Source: G963676795 sp963677215 (GTDB taxonomy: Bacteria > Desulfobacterota > Desulfuromonadia > Desulfuromonadales > Geopsychrobacteraceae). From it: a stretch of 64,000 nt of DNA. The notes beneath the pieces are model-generated. The model was not told the DNA's origin and did not search any database. It was given only the letters and a program-made list of their open reading frames with translations. The translations under genes were made by a program, and so were the position numbers. The stretch spans positions 2,914,001-2,978,000 of the forward strand of contig OY781919.1 in the NCBI GenBank assembly GCA_963677215.1, given 5' to 3'. Position 1 is the first letter of the stretch, and every line of letters starts with the position of its first letter. Below, in pieces: positions 50,151 through 58,929 of the stretch.

Positions 50151-51587
50151 ATGAACATTCTTGATATGGCGAACCAATCTTATGGCGTGCGCAAGTATAA
50201 AAAAGTGGCTTCAACTAACCGTGGCGAATACGCAGGTCCGTGCCCTGAGTGTGGTGGCAAAGATCGTTTACGGTTCTGGCCTTTCCATGATCAATACGAA
50301 GATAAAGGCGGATTCTTCTGGTGTCGACAATGCGGTAAGTCTGGTGATGGTATCGCCTTTGCTCGGCAGTTCCTCGGGCAGAATTATGTGGATGCATGCA
50401 CCATGGTCGGGGTCGAGCCGGCCACCAGGAAGAACTCACGGATGAAGACGAAGTCCTTATCTGAATCTCTGCAGGACTTGCGGCAACGTCAGCAGTGGGT
50501 TCCCAATGAGCATGAGCTACCCAATGATACCTATAAGGAGAATATGCTGAAATGGCTCGACAAGAGCCTTGGTCGACCTGATGAGGTCACTTATGGGAAG
50601 TTTCAGGAAAGAGGTATTAGACCCGGTACGGTTGATCGGTTCGGTCTGAAGTACAATCCACATGACGGTCAGATTTATTCTCAATTCCTAGGTGATCTTG
50701 ATTCCCCGTTCAATACCAGGGTCCGACTGCCTAGGGGGCTGGTTGTCCCTGTTTATCGTGGCGGTCAGTTGTCCTCGGTAAAAATCAGAAACGAAAGCTA
50801 TGACAGTCATTCTGCTCTTCCCAAATACCTAATGGTTAAAAACTCTGCAGCTTGTTGCGGAATCTTTGATCGATATCCCGAAGGCAAGCCTGTCGTCATT
50901 GTCGAGTCCGAACTGGATGCAATTCTTCTCGCTCAGGAGGTTGGTGAGTTCATATGTCCGATGTCGCTCGGGTCGGCGACAAAAAAGCCAGACCGGGAAC
51001 TCCATGAGCTACTTCTTGAAGCTCCTATCATTCTGGTTGCCTTGGATTGTGATTCTCCCGGTGAGAACGCCGCTCTGTGGTGGCTTGAAACCTACAATAA
51101 TGCGCGTCGCTGCTATGTGCCGTCGGGGAAGGATCCCGGAGAGTACTTTTTGTCAGGCGGCGATCTCAAGACCTGGGTGCAAACATCCTTGCTTATGCAT
51201 GGGCACTTTGTGCCGTTTAGTGATTCTGATGTGCGCATCCTGAATTTCAGGCTTGAGGGCCATAGTAAGCAGAGTGACTCCGATAGTTGTATGAGGGAGC
51301 AGGTTGATCTCTATGCGTTACCAACGGAGACTCTGTTGCAGCTTCCCGATGGCTTGATAAGTCCTCGAGTTCCTTCTGAGTGTATTGATTCTGAACAGTC
51401 AGAGGTGGCAGTAGCCTACAAGACAAGGATTATCGATACGATTGAGTGGAATTTGAGGGATCTGCCCTTGGAGCTGCAGAGAGCCGCTCTTGGGTTGATG
51501 CAGATGTTGAAGTTGAAATATCCACAAAACACCCCCAACGTCTCTGTAGTTTTCAGCGCTCGGGAGGGCCTTCCCTGTCAGTTCTAA
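50151..51587 (+). CDS. CHC2 zinc-finger / TOPRIM primase
   Basis: 478 residues. The N-terminal zinc finger is GPCPECGGKDRLRF, then CRQCGKSGDGIAFARQF (about 27-70). A TOPRIM domain follows: VVIVESELDAILLAQE (Glu motif, about 248-263) and ILVALDCDSPGENA (DxD motif, about 295-308). It resembles P4/TraC-like primases. With the upstream SF3 helicase it forms a split P4-alpha arrangement that can start replication of the element. The C-terminal 140 residues have no known domain. Confidence 0.86.
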   Translation: MNILDMANQSYGVRKYKKVASTNRGEYAGPCPECGGKDRLRFWPFHDQYEDKGGFFWCRQCGKSGDGIAFARQFLGQNYVDACTMVGVEPATRKNSRMKTKSLSESLQDLRQRQQWVPNEHELPNDTYKENMLKWLDKSLGRPDEVTYGKFQERGIRPGTVDRFGLKYNPHDGQIYSQFLGDLDSPFNTRVRLPRGLVVPVYRGGQLSSVKIRNESYDSHSALPKYLMVKNSAACCGIFDRYPEGKPVVIVESELDAILLAQEVGEFICPMSLGSATKKPDRELHELLLEAPIILVALDCDSPGENAALWWLETYNNARRCYVPSGKDPGEYFLSGGDLKTWVQTSLLMHGHFVPFSDSDVRILNFRLEGHSKQSDSDSCMREQVDLYALPTETLLQLPDGLISPRVPSECIDSEQSEVAVAYKTRIIDTIEWNLRDLPLELQRAALGLMQMLKLKYPQNTPNVSVVFSAREGLPCQF

Positions 51588-51683
51588 GGCTTAGGAAAGC
51601 AGAATCAGGACTTTGGTCTTTGCTGGATAAAGGGCTTTCTTTTGGGGGCTGTGCCCAGTGTTGATGAGTAACTCATAACATTT

Positions 51684-51730
51684 CCTGGTATCAGTGATGG
51701 ACCACTAAAACCACTGATACCAGGATTTTT
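51684..51730 (+). terminator. Terminator after the primase gene
   Basis: A perfect 13-bp stem CCTGGTATCAGTG / CACTGATACCAGG with a 15-base loop, then ATTTTT. Confidence 0.75.
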
Positions 51731-51891
51731 CTCTCAATTATCTCTTCCTGATTTTTTGCAAATTCATTTCATATTCTAACTTCTATTTTTGCCGGTTTGT
51801 CTGGGTTTCCTGGTCAACTACTTATTATTACGATGAAAAAATAGTAGCTGATGCTGGTCAGTTCCTGGTATTTGCCGGTCTGAAAGGTCAT

Positions 51892-52395
51892 ATGTCCAAT
51901 TCGTTAAGTTTGATAAGGTCAGAACGTGGTGCTCTCGTCGCGCATACTGATCCTGAGCAGACCTTGGCAGAGTGGGAAGACGCCTTTGCCAAGCAGCTCA
52001 ATGTGTCTTCTCCTGAGGTTGCAAAGAGCGCCCTTCGTCAATACCTGGCAGCCATGGGATTAGGCAGGTCCAGTCCTATCAATGAAGTTAACGCCGCCCT
52101 CCATACCCTTCAGGAACTACAGCCTAGGGATATCCTGGAGCTGAATCTCATGGTTCAGATGCTCACAGCCAGTCAGCAGTCTCTTAAGCTCCTAGGTGAA
52201 GCCGCTATGTCTACGTTCCCTGAAACGAAGGACCTATATCTGGGTTTGAGTGCCAGACTGATGCGTCTCTTCAGTAAGCAGTTAACCGCCCTTGGTAAAT
52301 ATCGGAATCAAGCTCAGACGATCCGCATTGAGCGTGTCTCGCTTGACGGCAACAGTCAGGCAGTTTTCGGTCTCACTCCCTCAGGTGGGGGGTGA
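51892..52395 (+). CDS. 170-residue-class protein, copy B
   Basis: 167 residues, helical, paralogous to 38106-38633. Shared features: a central LMVQMLTASQQSLKLLGEAA-like helix, LMRLFSKQLTALGKYRNQ and the C-terminal RIERVSLDGNSQAVFG. Followed, like copy A, by a GNxNAxKHG gene. Role unknown. The 304 bases before it hold the primase terminator and no gene. Confidence 0.75.
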   Translation: MSNSLSLIRSERGALVAHTDPEQTLAEWEDAFAKQLNVSSPEVAKSALRQYLAAMGLGRSSPINEVNAALHTLQELQPRDILELNLMVQMLTASQQSLKLLGEAAMSTFPETKDLYLGLSARLMRLFSKQLTALGKYRNQAQTIRIERVSLDGNSQAVFGLTPSGGG

Positions 52396-52426
52396 CTAAC
52401 TTTTTTCAAAAACAATAGGTGCCACG

Positions 52427-52582
52427 ATGAAATCTACATACAAGGCTGGTCCCCCTCAGGGGAATCGCAATGCGGTCAAGCATGGCCGCTATACCAGAGA
52501 ACAACGGGAATTGGCCCGTCGTACTCGATATCTCCTTCAGGAATGTGAAGAGTTCCTGAATACAAACTTTAATAAGTACTAG
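52427..52582 (+). CDS. Small GNxNAxKHG protein, copy B
   Basis: 51 residues, missed by length filters. AGPPQGNRNAVKHGRYTREQ is the canonical motif, followed by a basic helix with LLQECEEFLN. The ATG at 52427 follows AGGTGCC. Paralogue of 38653-38838, whose motif has decayed. Proteins of this kind are small, basic and frequent in phages and ICEs; function unknown. Confidence 0.75.
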   Translation: MKSTYKAGPPQGNRNAVKHGRYTREQRELARRTRYLLQECEEFLNTNFNKY

Positions 52583-52588
52583 TAGACA

Positions 52589-53137
52589 ATGATAATTTAT
52601 GCAAACTCTCAATCGGGAAAGATCGATATTAATGATAATGAGGTTCTGGCTTCTCAGCCAGAGCTTCCCGTATGCGCCATCTGCAACAAGCCTAGAGATT
52701 ACTTTGTGGAGTTTTGTCCGGAGTGTCTGGCCCAGGTCGGCAATGATCCAGACTTTGCAGTTAATCCTGGTCCTGTCGATGAGCGATATCTGCGGGACCA
52801 GTTTATGTGGAACTTTGGTATCAGGGAAATCCTTGGGAAAGGCGACTTTCAGGCACTGATAAATGGGTATTGCCCGCCCTTGGACTGTCCGCTGCCCATG
52901 GATCATGGACTTTGCATGGAGGAGATTTTAGGTGAGAAGATACTCGTATTTCAGAACTACCCTGATACGGACGCCTCGAATAAGGAGAAGCTCGAAAAGT
53001 TGAAAAAACTAGCTGAATGGTGCGGGGTGTATGGGGTTAAATTCACCTACGTATCCTATGATGAGGAGATGTCCTTCTACAGTGCCTCCTCGCCGTGCGA
53101 TGTTTATATCTTTGCTTATGAGGGTCGCTTATGTTGA
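52589..53137 (+). CDS. Hypothetical zinc-ribbon-like protein
   Basis: 182 residues. CAICNKPRDYFVEFCPEC (about 29-46) forms a CxxC-x12-CxxC zinc site. The rest is acidic with no known domain. ATG is seven bases after the previous stop; no good SD, so translation may be coupled. It has no counterpart in module A. Not recognised. Confidence 0.65.
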   Translation: MIIYANSQSGKIDINDNEVLASQPELPVCAICNKPRDYFVEFCPECLAQVGNDPDFAVNPGPVDERYLRDQFMWNFGIREILGKGDFQALINGYCPPLDCPLPMDHGLCMEEILGEKILVFQNYPDTDASNKEKLEKLKKLAEWCGVYGVKFTYVSYDEEMSFYSASSPCDVYIFAYEGRLC

Positions 53138-53250
53138 CATTCTTTAGATACTACATGCGTTTCAGGCGTTTTCTCGAAAGTCAGAGCATGAACATGCTAA
53201 TGATGATCATGCTTCTGCTAGTGGCGCTCTATGGGGCAGGACGGTCCTGA
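53131..53250 (+). CDS. 39-residue membrane micropeptide, copy B
   Basis: MLTFFRYYMRFRRFLESQSM, then a hydrophobic helix (LMMIMLLLVALYGAG) and RS. The start overlaps the end of the previous gene by seven bases. Basic N terminus plus one helix predicts an inner-membrane peptide with N-in topology. Paralogue of 38851-38955 by the FLxxQSxNML pattern and by position after the GNxNAxKHG gene. A stem-loop follows. Confidence 0.7.
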   Translation: MLTFFRYYMRFRRFLESQSMNMLMMIMLLLVALYGAGRS

Positions 53251-53264
53251 TATCGATCCGACTT

Positions 53265-53300
53265 GCAGACACCCCTCCACTGGTGTGGAGGGGCGTCTGC
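53265..53300. other. Strong stem-loop at the end of the small-gene module
   Basis: GCAGACaCCCCTCCAC pairs with GTGGAGGGGcGTCTGC around TGGT, with one mismatch. No T run follows; possible rho-independent-like stop or RNA stabiliser. Confidence 0.55.
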
Positions 53301-53359
53301 CTGCATGGTCTTGTCATGCCGGAACTATACTAACATCAGGGGTCGCTTAGATTAGCCAA

Positions 53360-53617
53360 CTAGTTGGCATCCTCATCGGATAGCTCCAGAAGGGGCACCG
53401 TAGGAACCACACTTCCGGCGATCCCCTCAACTGACCCGTAAAAGCCGGTAGTGTTCAGTAGGACCCGGTCGATCTGTTTTTCTCGCTCTTTCCAGATCTT
53501 TTCCATCTGGGTCCGCTCTTTCACGATGCCATTACGCAGGGCGGTGAAGCCTTCTACGATTGCCTCGATCTGCATTTTGAACTCTGTGCCGGTCAGATAA
53601 TCGTAGAGAATCTCCAT
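53360..53617 (-). pseudogene. C-terminal fragment of a DUF2130 protein
   Basis: 85 residues matching only the end of DUF2130 proteins (usually over 400 residues): YDYLTGTEFKMQIEAIVEGF, EKIWKEREKQIDRVLLNT and GFYGSVEGIAGS. Only 36 bases separate it from the next gene upstream, so the rest of the gene is gone. It has an ATG and could be expressed, but is most likely a remnant. Confidence 0.65.
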
Positions 53618-53653
53618 TTTGTCGCCTTTGTTGGCTTGGGTTTTAGTAGTTCC

Positions 53654-55306
53654 CTACCACTTAGCGCCGACCAGCCCTTTCCAGGTCATATTCAGATGAG
53701 CGCTGATACCTTTTCTATCCGAAAGAATCACTTCAGCATGCGGCGATTGGATTGGGTGGTTATAAGGAGATTGCTTTTCATCATCAAATGCAATCCGGCC
53801 ATTGGGCTGAGGTGAACTGTAGCGGGCTTCTTTAAGTGGGTAAATGTACTTATTTTTGTAAAATTCCATAAGTTTTTGCGCAGTTGCTTCATCGGGAATA
53901 GGCCAGAATCTTACTCCCTCGACAATTTCATAGACCCTTCCATTCATACCCGAAATTAATATATTGGTGCTTCCTTTAGCTATTTCCGTCGGTTTCGTTC
54001 CCTTTAGACGAATCCCCAATTTAGGATCGGAGGAATCCGGTGGTCCCATCACAAAGCCATTCGATTTAAGCACATCCAAAGCCTTATCAAGATCCATTCC
54101 CAGATGAATACCATTGATCAGTGCATTCTTAACAACATCAGTATCAGCTGATTTATGATTATCAAACTCTTTCGGTGCGGATTCTTTGGCCAGAATGGTC
54201 TTGTCATAGGGGATCGATGCGGATATCAGAAACTTGTATTCAGTTTTCATTTTATTACCGGCAGGGGTGTTTTTTCGTGCGTAGAGTTTAAGTTGATTGT
54301 TGCCAAAATTAACAACAGGCAAAGGGTGGCCGGATGCTAGGTCGACACCCGTCACGTCGATAAGGTAACTGGCGTAGAGGATTCGCCTCTGGTGGTTGAA
54401 ATAGGTGTCTATGTGCTCTGCGGTATCGGCATCGATGGACAGGGACTGGATAGATTGCGGATATTGTTTTTCCAATCTAGCCTGACCTGGAATTAACATG
54501 GCAGGCAGAATGCCGCCGCCTGTAGTCCCTGTGGCAAATCCAACCCGGAAGACGGACTTGTCAAAATCGTATTGTTTTAATTCTAGCGTGCGATGATCCG
54601 CAATGCTATTTTGGTTCCAAGGTTTGACCTCAAACAGAAGCTGCGCGCCTTTTGCCTCTTCCAGAAGCTGTTGTTTAAGCTGTTCCTTCTGCTTGTGCCA
54701 CTTGAACTCGTTACTCATAATCGGGTTTGTTTCCGGATGAACCGTATACAAGATATCTTTCAAAGTCGATTCATTATCGAGGGCGTCGGGCCGGTAATGA
54801 ACCGCTGCCAAAACCAGCGCCGCGTTCGTCGGTTCAGGCCTATCCTTATCTCCCTTCGCCGAGGATACAGACTGTACTGAAGCGTTCACAGGGACTGAAG
54901 TTGATTGCAATTGATCGAGAAGGGCCTGTGTCGGAATACCGTCGACATTCAGGCCATGTTTCTGTTGATAGTCCTGAATAGCCTTTTTCGTTCCTTTACC
55001 ATAAAGCCCGTCGACAACACCTAACTGATATCCTTGATCTTTAAGGCTTTGCTGGATTTCCCTGACCAGGGCGTGGTCATATTGAGCTGTGACAGGCTGA
55101 TTTGATTTTTCAGGCTCTGAGTTTGTTTTATCTGGAGTGGGGTGTTGTTCTTGACTCTCTGTTGAATTCCCCTGAACCGCATCAGAAGCCTGTTGTACCA
55201 CATCATCGACGGCCTGCTTCGCTTTGTTAAAGATGTTCCCAAGCATGTCTGCCTGAACTGGTGAGCACAGGAATAAAAAAGTCAGCGCAAAAATAAAAAT
55301 ACGCAT
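53654..55306 (-). CDS. Secreted protein with a peptidoglycan-binding (PG_binding_1) domain
   Basis: 550 residues. Signal peptide about 1-19 (LTFLFLCSPVQADM). Residues 20-75 are Gln, Ser and Thr rich. PG_binding_1 at about 80-140: LKDQGYQLGVVDGLYGKGTK, then AIQDYQQKHGLNVDGIPTQ. The remaining 400 residues match no domain I recognise; two lipocalin-like or immunity-like folds are possible but unsupported. No catalytic motif seen. Probably periplasmic and wall-associated. Confidence 0.7.
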   Translation of the reverse strand: MRIFIFALTFLFLCSPVQADMLGNIFNKAKQAVDDVVQQASDAVQGNSTESQEQHPTPDKTNSEPEKSNQPVTAQYDHALVREIQQSLKDQGYQLGVVDGLYGKGTKKAIQDYQQKHGLNVDGIPTQALLDQLQSTSVPVNASVQSVSSAKGDKDRPEPTNAALVLAAVHYRPDALDNESTLKDILYTVHPETNPIMSNEFKWHKQKEQLKQQLLEEAKGAQLLFEVKPWNQNSIADHRTLELKQYDFDKSVFRVGFATGTTGGGILPAMLIPGQARLEKQYPQSIQSLSIDADTAEHIDTYFNHQRRILYASYLIDVTGVDLASGHPLPVVNFGNNQLKLYARKNTPAGNKMKTEYKFLISASIPYDKTILAKESAPKEFDNHKSADTDVVKNALINGIHLGMDLDKALDVLKSNGFVMGPPDSSDPKLGIRLKGTKPTEIAKGSTNILISGMNGRVYEIVEGVRFWPIPDEATAQKLMEFYKNKYIYPLKEARYSSPQPNGRIAFDDEKQSPYNHPIQSPHAEVILSDRKGISAHLNMTWKGLVGAKW

Positions 55307-55734
55307 TTCTTACCTCCTCTGACTCAAATCCTCTGTCGTGATTACGAAGGCGTAGAGGAGAATGTTTTTATATGTTACTTTAAAGGTAACATATTGAGTG
55401 AGGTATGTAAAATTACATTATTTTGGAGAACTGCCCAAACAGGACTTCAAAATGTAGACCTTTTGAAGCAGAAAAGCCGCCGGAATTGCTCCGACGGCTT
55501 TTCGCATATGTTTCTACATATGACAGCTGGGCAATATAACGATTCAATCCTTTTCCAAAAATAGAATTTCGATTTTTGAAAAACTACCGAGCTTAAAAAA
55601 CAAGGATAGGCTTTTTCAACAATCTGCTGGGGGGGCAACGGATTAGACGCCCCATGGCTGAAAAATCCTTGGGAAAAGGAGGGGGCTTGTTTTTGTGGTA
55701 AGCTAATACCAGGGCTTGTGGGGGGGAGGAAAGT
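55307..55734. other. 428-bp region upstream of the PG-binding gene
   Basis: No gene. Contains the first of a pair of 50-base inverted repeats (55456-55505) and probably the promoter of the minus-strand gene at 53654. Confidence 0.45.
55456..55505. repeat. 50-base inverted repeat, left copy
   Basis: Each copy is itself a hairpin (GCCGCCGGA / TCCGACGGC). Complementary to 56040-56089 with about four mismatches. The two copies enclose 534 bases with a DUF1778-like fragment. Confidence 0.75.
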
Positions 55735-55902
55735 ATGAATTTTTTTAAAATAATCTTCAAAATCCAAACAAGGCTATCAGAAAACGAGCTGAAACTTAGC
55801 CGGAAGGATGCCATGCTGCTCATGGATGTGCTTGATGAGCCACGCCGCCCCAATGCATGGCTACAACAGGCTGTGGCCCGCTATCGAGATAAATTGCAAT
55901 GA
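55735..55902 (+). CDS. DUF1778/TacA-like antitoxin C-terminal fragment
   Basis: 55 residues with SD GGGGAGG. LSENELKLSRKDAMLLMDVL, then DEPRRPNAWLQQAVARYRD, matches the C-terminal toxin-neutralising part of DUF1778 antitoxins. The N-terminal ribbon-helix-helix is missing and no GNAT toxin follows. Likely a remnant, or a toxin-less partial antitoxin; placement between inverted repeats suggests it moved with them. Confidence 0.5.
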   Translation: MNFFKIIFKIQTRLSENELKLSRKDAMLLMDVLDEPRRPNAWLQQAVARYRDKLQ

Positions 55903-56039
55903 GGATCTCTGTTGAAATAGATGCGCGAGGTCTTGGGAGGGGCCCTTTATCGCGATAGTGAGGCATTTCAAATCTTAGAAAATCATTTTTGTGAAAGATT
56001 TCAGCCCAGCCATGTCGATTACCAAATGTAGGTACATTT

Positions 56040-56089
56040 GCAAAAAGCCGTCGGAGCAATTCCGGCGGATTTTCTTCTTCAAAATGTCT
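56040..56089. repeat. 50-base inverted repeat, right copy
   Basis: Inverse complement of 55456-55505 (see there). Forms its own hairpin. Confidence 0.75.
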
Positions 56090-56165
56090 GATTTGTGAAA
56101 CAAAAAGCTGACCCACTCCTGATATTCATAAGTAAAATAGATGGAGTGTCGACTGACGCAAACCC

Positions 56166-56738
56166 TTACCAGTGACGCACCCGGCCTGTGTCGAGATGGA
56201 TGAAATCGGAGGAAGCGTAGTAGCCTGTTCCTCCCCGTTTCATCCGCATGGAGAGGTCGCGCAGGGTGCGGGTTGTTGTCCCTTCTAATCTGATGTCTAT
56301 GGCCATTCCCTGCATGTGAAGGCTATTTTGGGCCACTCCGTTTGATTTCTGACGCAGATTGCGATTGGTCTCCGGAGAACGATAACCGGAGAGCACCTCG
56401 AAGGTTCCGTTTGGGTTCCCCGCTGCATGCTGCAGGTCATGGAGGATGTCCAATAGGGCCGGATCGATGGTGTGGACCGCGTCGCAACGAAAATCGCGCA
56501 AGTAGTGGTTCATCTTTTTTAGGGCTTGAGGAATGTAGTTGCCGTTCTGGTAATAGACAAGAGACAGTTCTTCCCTCGTATGGGTATGGTAGAAAGAGAG
56601 TTTGCGCTCCGGGACAAGAGCTGCCAGAGTGGAAATTGGCGCCACGGTGACGAGCAGCGGTACGGTCAGAAGCGCTTTGCAAAGGCGCCTGCGCCCAGGC
56701 TGGGCGGGGGCCTCCGGGGATGGGTTAAGACTTTTCAT
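56166..56738 (-). CDS. DUF882/YcbK-family (M15-like) exported protein
   Basis: 190 residues. The N terminus has twin Arg (GRRRLCKALLTVPLLVTVAP), possibly a Tat or plain signal peptide. The peptidase M15-like fold retains zinc ligands: SLHMQGMAIDIRL (HxxxxxxD) and FIHLDTGR. LSGYRSPETNRNL is typical. Predicted periplasmic zinc protein acting on peptidoglycan cross-links; activity unproven for YcbK. Confidence 0.85.
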   Translation of the reverse strand: MKSLNPSPEAPAQPGRRRLCKALLTVPLLVTVAPISTLAALVPERKLSFYHTHTREELSLVYYQNGNYIPQALKKMNHYLRDFRCDAVHTIDPALLDILHDLQHAAGNPNGTFEVLSGYRSPETNRNLRQKSNGVAQNSLHMQGMAIDIRLEGTTTRTLRDLSMRMKRGGTGYYASSDFIHLDTGRVRHW

Positions 56739-56922
56739 TTTATGAGCCAGAGTTGCTGTATAATTTAGCTATCGACTGAGAAACTAGCTGCGTTGCGACA
56801 GCGGTTCTGAGCCTGTAAAACGATAAACTTTGGTCCTTTATATCCCAGTTCTCGACACAGATAGCCATTTAAACATATTGCTTCATGGCAGATGAGGACA
56901 CGAGTTAAAAGGATGACACCTC

Positions 56923-57570
56923 ATGCATAAAAACAACAATACTGGTGTCTGCACTTACTGTAACGATACTACCGAACTTGTTGATGATGGACTTTGTTTG
57001 TGCGCCGATTGCCACAAGTTCCTTCAAGCTGAATTAAGCCCACTCAATCAGCTAGAGCAACCTCCATCAGGTGGTTGTGATGTCTGCGGCATCTATTCCG
57101 CTGAGGACATGAACTCCTGGGACCAGCTCCGGATGCTTACTCGCGTAAAAGGATTCTGGCTGTGCCCGGCATGTGCCGTCAGGCTAGTGGAATGCCAACA
57201 GGAAGTACGACATGAGTCAAATTCTAAAAATGTGAGGGAGCGCAACTCTCACATCAAAGAACTCATTGAAGCCTACACTGTCTATACTCTGGAAAAGAGT
57301 GAACAGCAGGGCCTTTATGGTGGCGGGAAAACAAACATGGCGACAGATGACGCTATGTCAATAGATGCTGTAAACAGTGTTAATAGACAGGCTGAGATTG
57401 AACTAATTAAACATGAGATAACGACAGGCAGTTACATAACCGTTTCTCGGTTGCTTGATGAGTTTCTTGCCTCAGTCAACGCTCAGGTGGACAAAAGATC
57501 CATCCAGTATATGCAACTGTGTCGTGATATCGCACTTGCTCACCTAAAGCTAGTCACAAGAAAAACGTAG
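56923..57570 (+). CDS. Hypothetical protein with two zinc-binding cysteine clusters
   Basis: 215 residues. CTYCNDTTELVDDGLCLCADC (written here in part: CTYC then CADC, about 10-30) and CDVCGIYSAED with CPAC (about 54-90) give two CxxC pairs each. The C-terminal half is helical with many charged residues. SD AAAGGATG. Unrecognised; could be an element-borne regulator. It is the last gene before the chemosensory operon, whose genes are on the other strand. Confidence 0.6.
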   Translation: MHKNNNTGVCTYCNDTTELVDDGLCLCADCHKFLQAELSPLNQLEQPPSGGCDVCGIYSAEDMNSWDQLRMLTRVKGFWLCPACAVRLVECQQEVRHESNSKNVRERNSHIKELIEAYTVYTLEKSEQQGLYGGGKTNMATDDAMSIDAVNSVNRQAEIELIKHEITTGSYITVSRLLDEFLASVNAQVDKRSIQYMQLCRDIALAHLKLVTRKT

Positions 57571-57639
57571 GTTGAATCACCGCTCGTTACCAGCTTAGTT
57601 ATGTCAGGAGGTGAAAAAGTCAATAATATCATTCAATTT

Positions 57640-57666
57640 ATCCCCTCTTGTTATCAGGAGGGGATG
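57640..57666 (-). terminator. Possible terminator of the chemosensory operon
   Basis: On the minus strand TCCCCTC / GAGGGGA with a 10-base loop; the stop codon of the last gene lies in the loop. Only a short T-containing tail (TAAATT). Confidence 0.45.
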
Positions 57667-58916
57667 ACAACCCGGTTCCTTCCTCCTTTTTTTGCCTGAT
57701 ATAGCATTTCATCCGCATGGTTGATCATTTCCTGAAGCGTCTCATTACGATCGTCCGATATGCCAACGGAAATAGTAAAGTTGATTGTCTGATTATCATA
57801 GGTAACGGATGAAGCCTCTACGCAGGATCTGATATCGTCAAAAAATAGCCGGGTGGCTTCAAGGTCCAGGCCTCGGGAAAGAATACAGAATTCCTCTCCC
57901 CCGAAACGGGCCAGAAGATGTTTATCTGTCATCATTCCTAATAAAAGTCCGGAAAGATGTTTTAGGGCAACGTCCCCGCCATCATGGCCGTAGGTGTCGT
58001 TGATTTTTTTGAAAAAATCGATGTCCATCATGGTGACGGTAAGAGGAATGCCTTTCTGTTTTGCTTCAGTGAAAATTTTCTCACCGGCATCAAAATAATG
58101 GCGGCGGTTGAAGAGTTTTGTCAGTGGGTCTTTGATCGCCGCATCCCTGAGCTTTTGTACCATCTCCATGTACTCGATATTCTGCGTGACCCTGGCGTAA
58201 AACTCTTCGACCTCAAAGGGCTTTTTAAGGAAATCGTTTGCTCCCGTTTTCAGGAATCTGGCCGGCAGGAGAGCGTTGCCCTGGGCGGAAATGCCGATGA
58301 TTATCATCTCGTTATTATTGTATTTATGCCGGATCCGTTGAACTAGTTCAGAACCGTCCATACGTGGCATATGATAATCTGTTATCACCAGCTTAACATC
58401 CTTATGCTCGGCAAGCTTTTCCAAGGCATCTTCGCCGTCTACCGCTTCGATGACCTGGTATTGATGATTGGTCAACAAATTTTTGTAATGAGATCTGAGA
58501 ACCCTCGAATCATCGACTACAAGGGCCTTGATCTGCTGATTCATGTACAGACGGGTGATGAGACTTTTTATATGGTCGATACATTCCATGCCCTGCTTGA
58601 GGACATAATCAATTACATTTTTCGAGAGCAGATCTGAGCGCAGCTGTTCATCAAAGGTTCCAGTCAGGACTATTGACGGAATGCCCTTGGACATGATGTA
58701 GTCAGCAATCTCCCCTCGGGACGTGTCTTTCAGGATGACCCCCATAACTGCGACAAAGAAATCCGTTTTCTCATCAAGCAGAGCTTTGACTTCATCCCAT
58801 GAAAACGCCTGAAAAACCTCGACGCTCATATCCTCCATGAGCGCTTTTTTCATGATATTGGAAATGGTCTTGTTGTTTTCGATAATCAAGATGTTCTTTT
58901 TAACATTAGGTTCCAT
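57654..58916 (-). CDS. REC-REC-GGDEF diguanylate cyclase response regulator
   Basis: 420 residues. The first receiver (about 7-125) is degenerate: the phospho-Asp position reads FVAVMGVILKD. The second receiver (about 130-245) is intact: DD in LVVDDSRVL, Asp in ITDYHMPRMDG and Lys in FLKKPFEVEEF. GGDEF domain (about 260-420) has DPLTKLFNRRHYF and ARFGGEEFCIL. The inhibitory RxxD site five residues before GGEEF is absent (TDKH), so no product feedback is expected. Last gene of the cheA-cheW operon; output is probably c-di-GMP controlled by the CheA-REC kinase. Confidence 0.88.
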   Translation of the reverse strand: MEPNVKKNILIIENNKTISNIMKKALMEDMSVEVFQAFSWDEVKALLDEKTDFFVAVMGVILKDTSRGEIADYIMSKGIPSIVLTGTFDEQLRSDLLSKNVIDYVLKQGMECIDHIKSLITRLYMNQQIKALVVDDSRVLRSHYKNLLTNHQYQVIEAVDGEDALEKLAEHKDVKLVITDYHMPRMDGSELVQRIRHKYNNNEMIIIGISAQGNALLPARFLKTGANDFLKKPFEVEEFYARVTQNIEYMEMVQKLRDAAIKDPLTKLFNRRHYFDAGEKIFTEAKQKGIPLTVTMMDIDFFKKINDTYGHDGGDVALKHLSGLLLGMMTDKHLLARFGGEEFCILSRGLDLEATRLFFDDIRSCVEASSVTYDNQTINFTISVGISDDRNETLQEMINHADEMLYQAKKGGRNRVVIPS

Positions 58917-58929
58917 AGCAATATATCGA

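Noticed and set aside
28573..57653. Complete conjugative element
   Set aside because: No relaxase, coupling protein or type IV secretion gene is visible; only integration, replication and accessory functions are seen.
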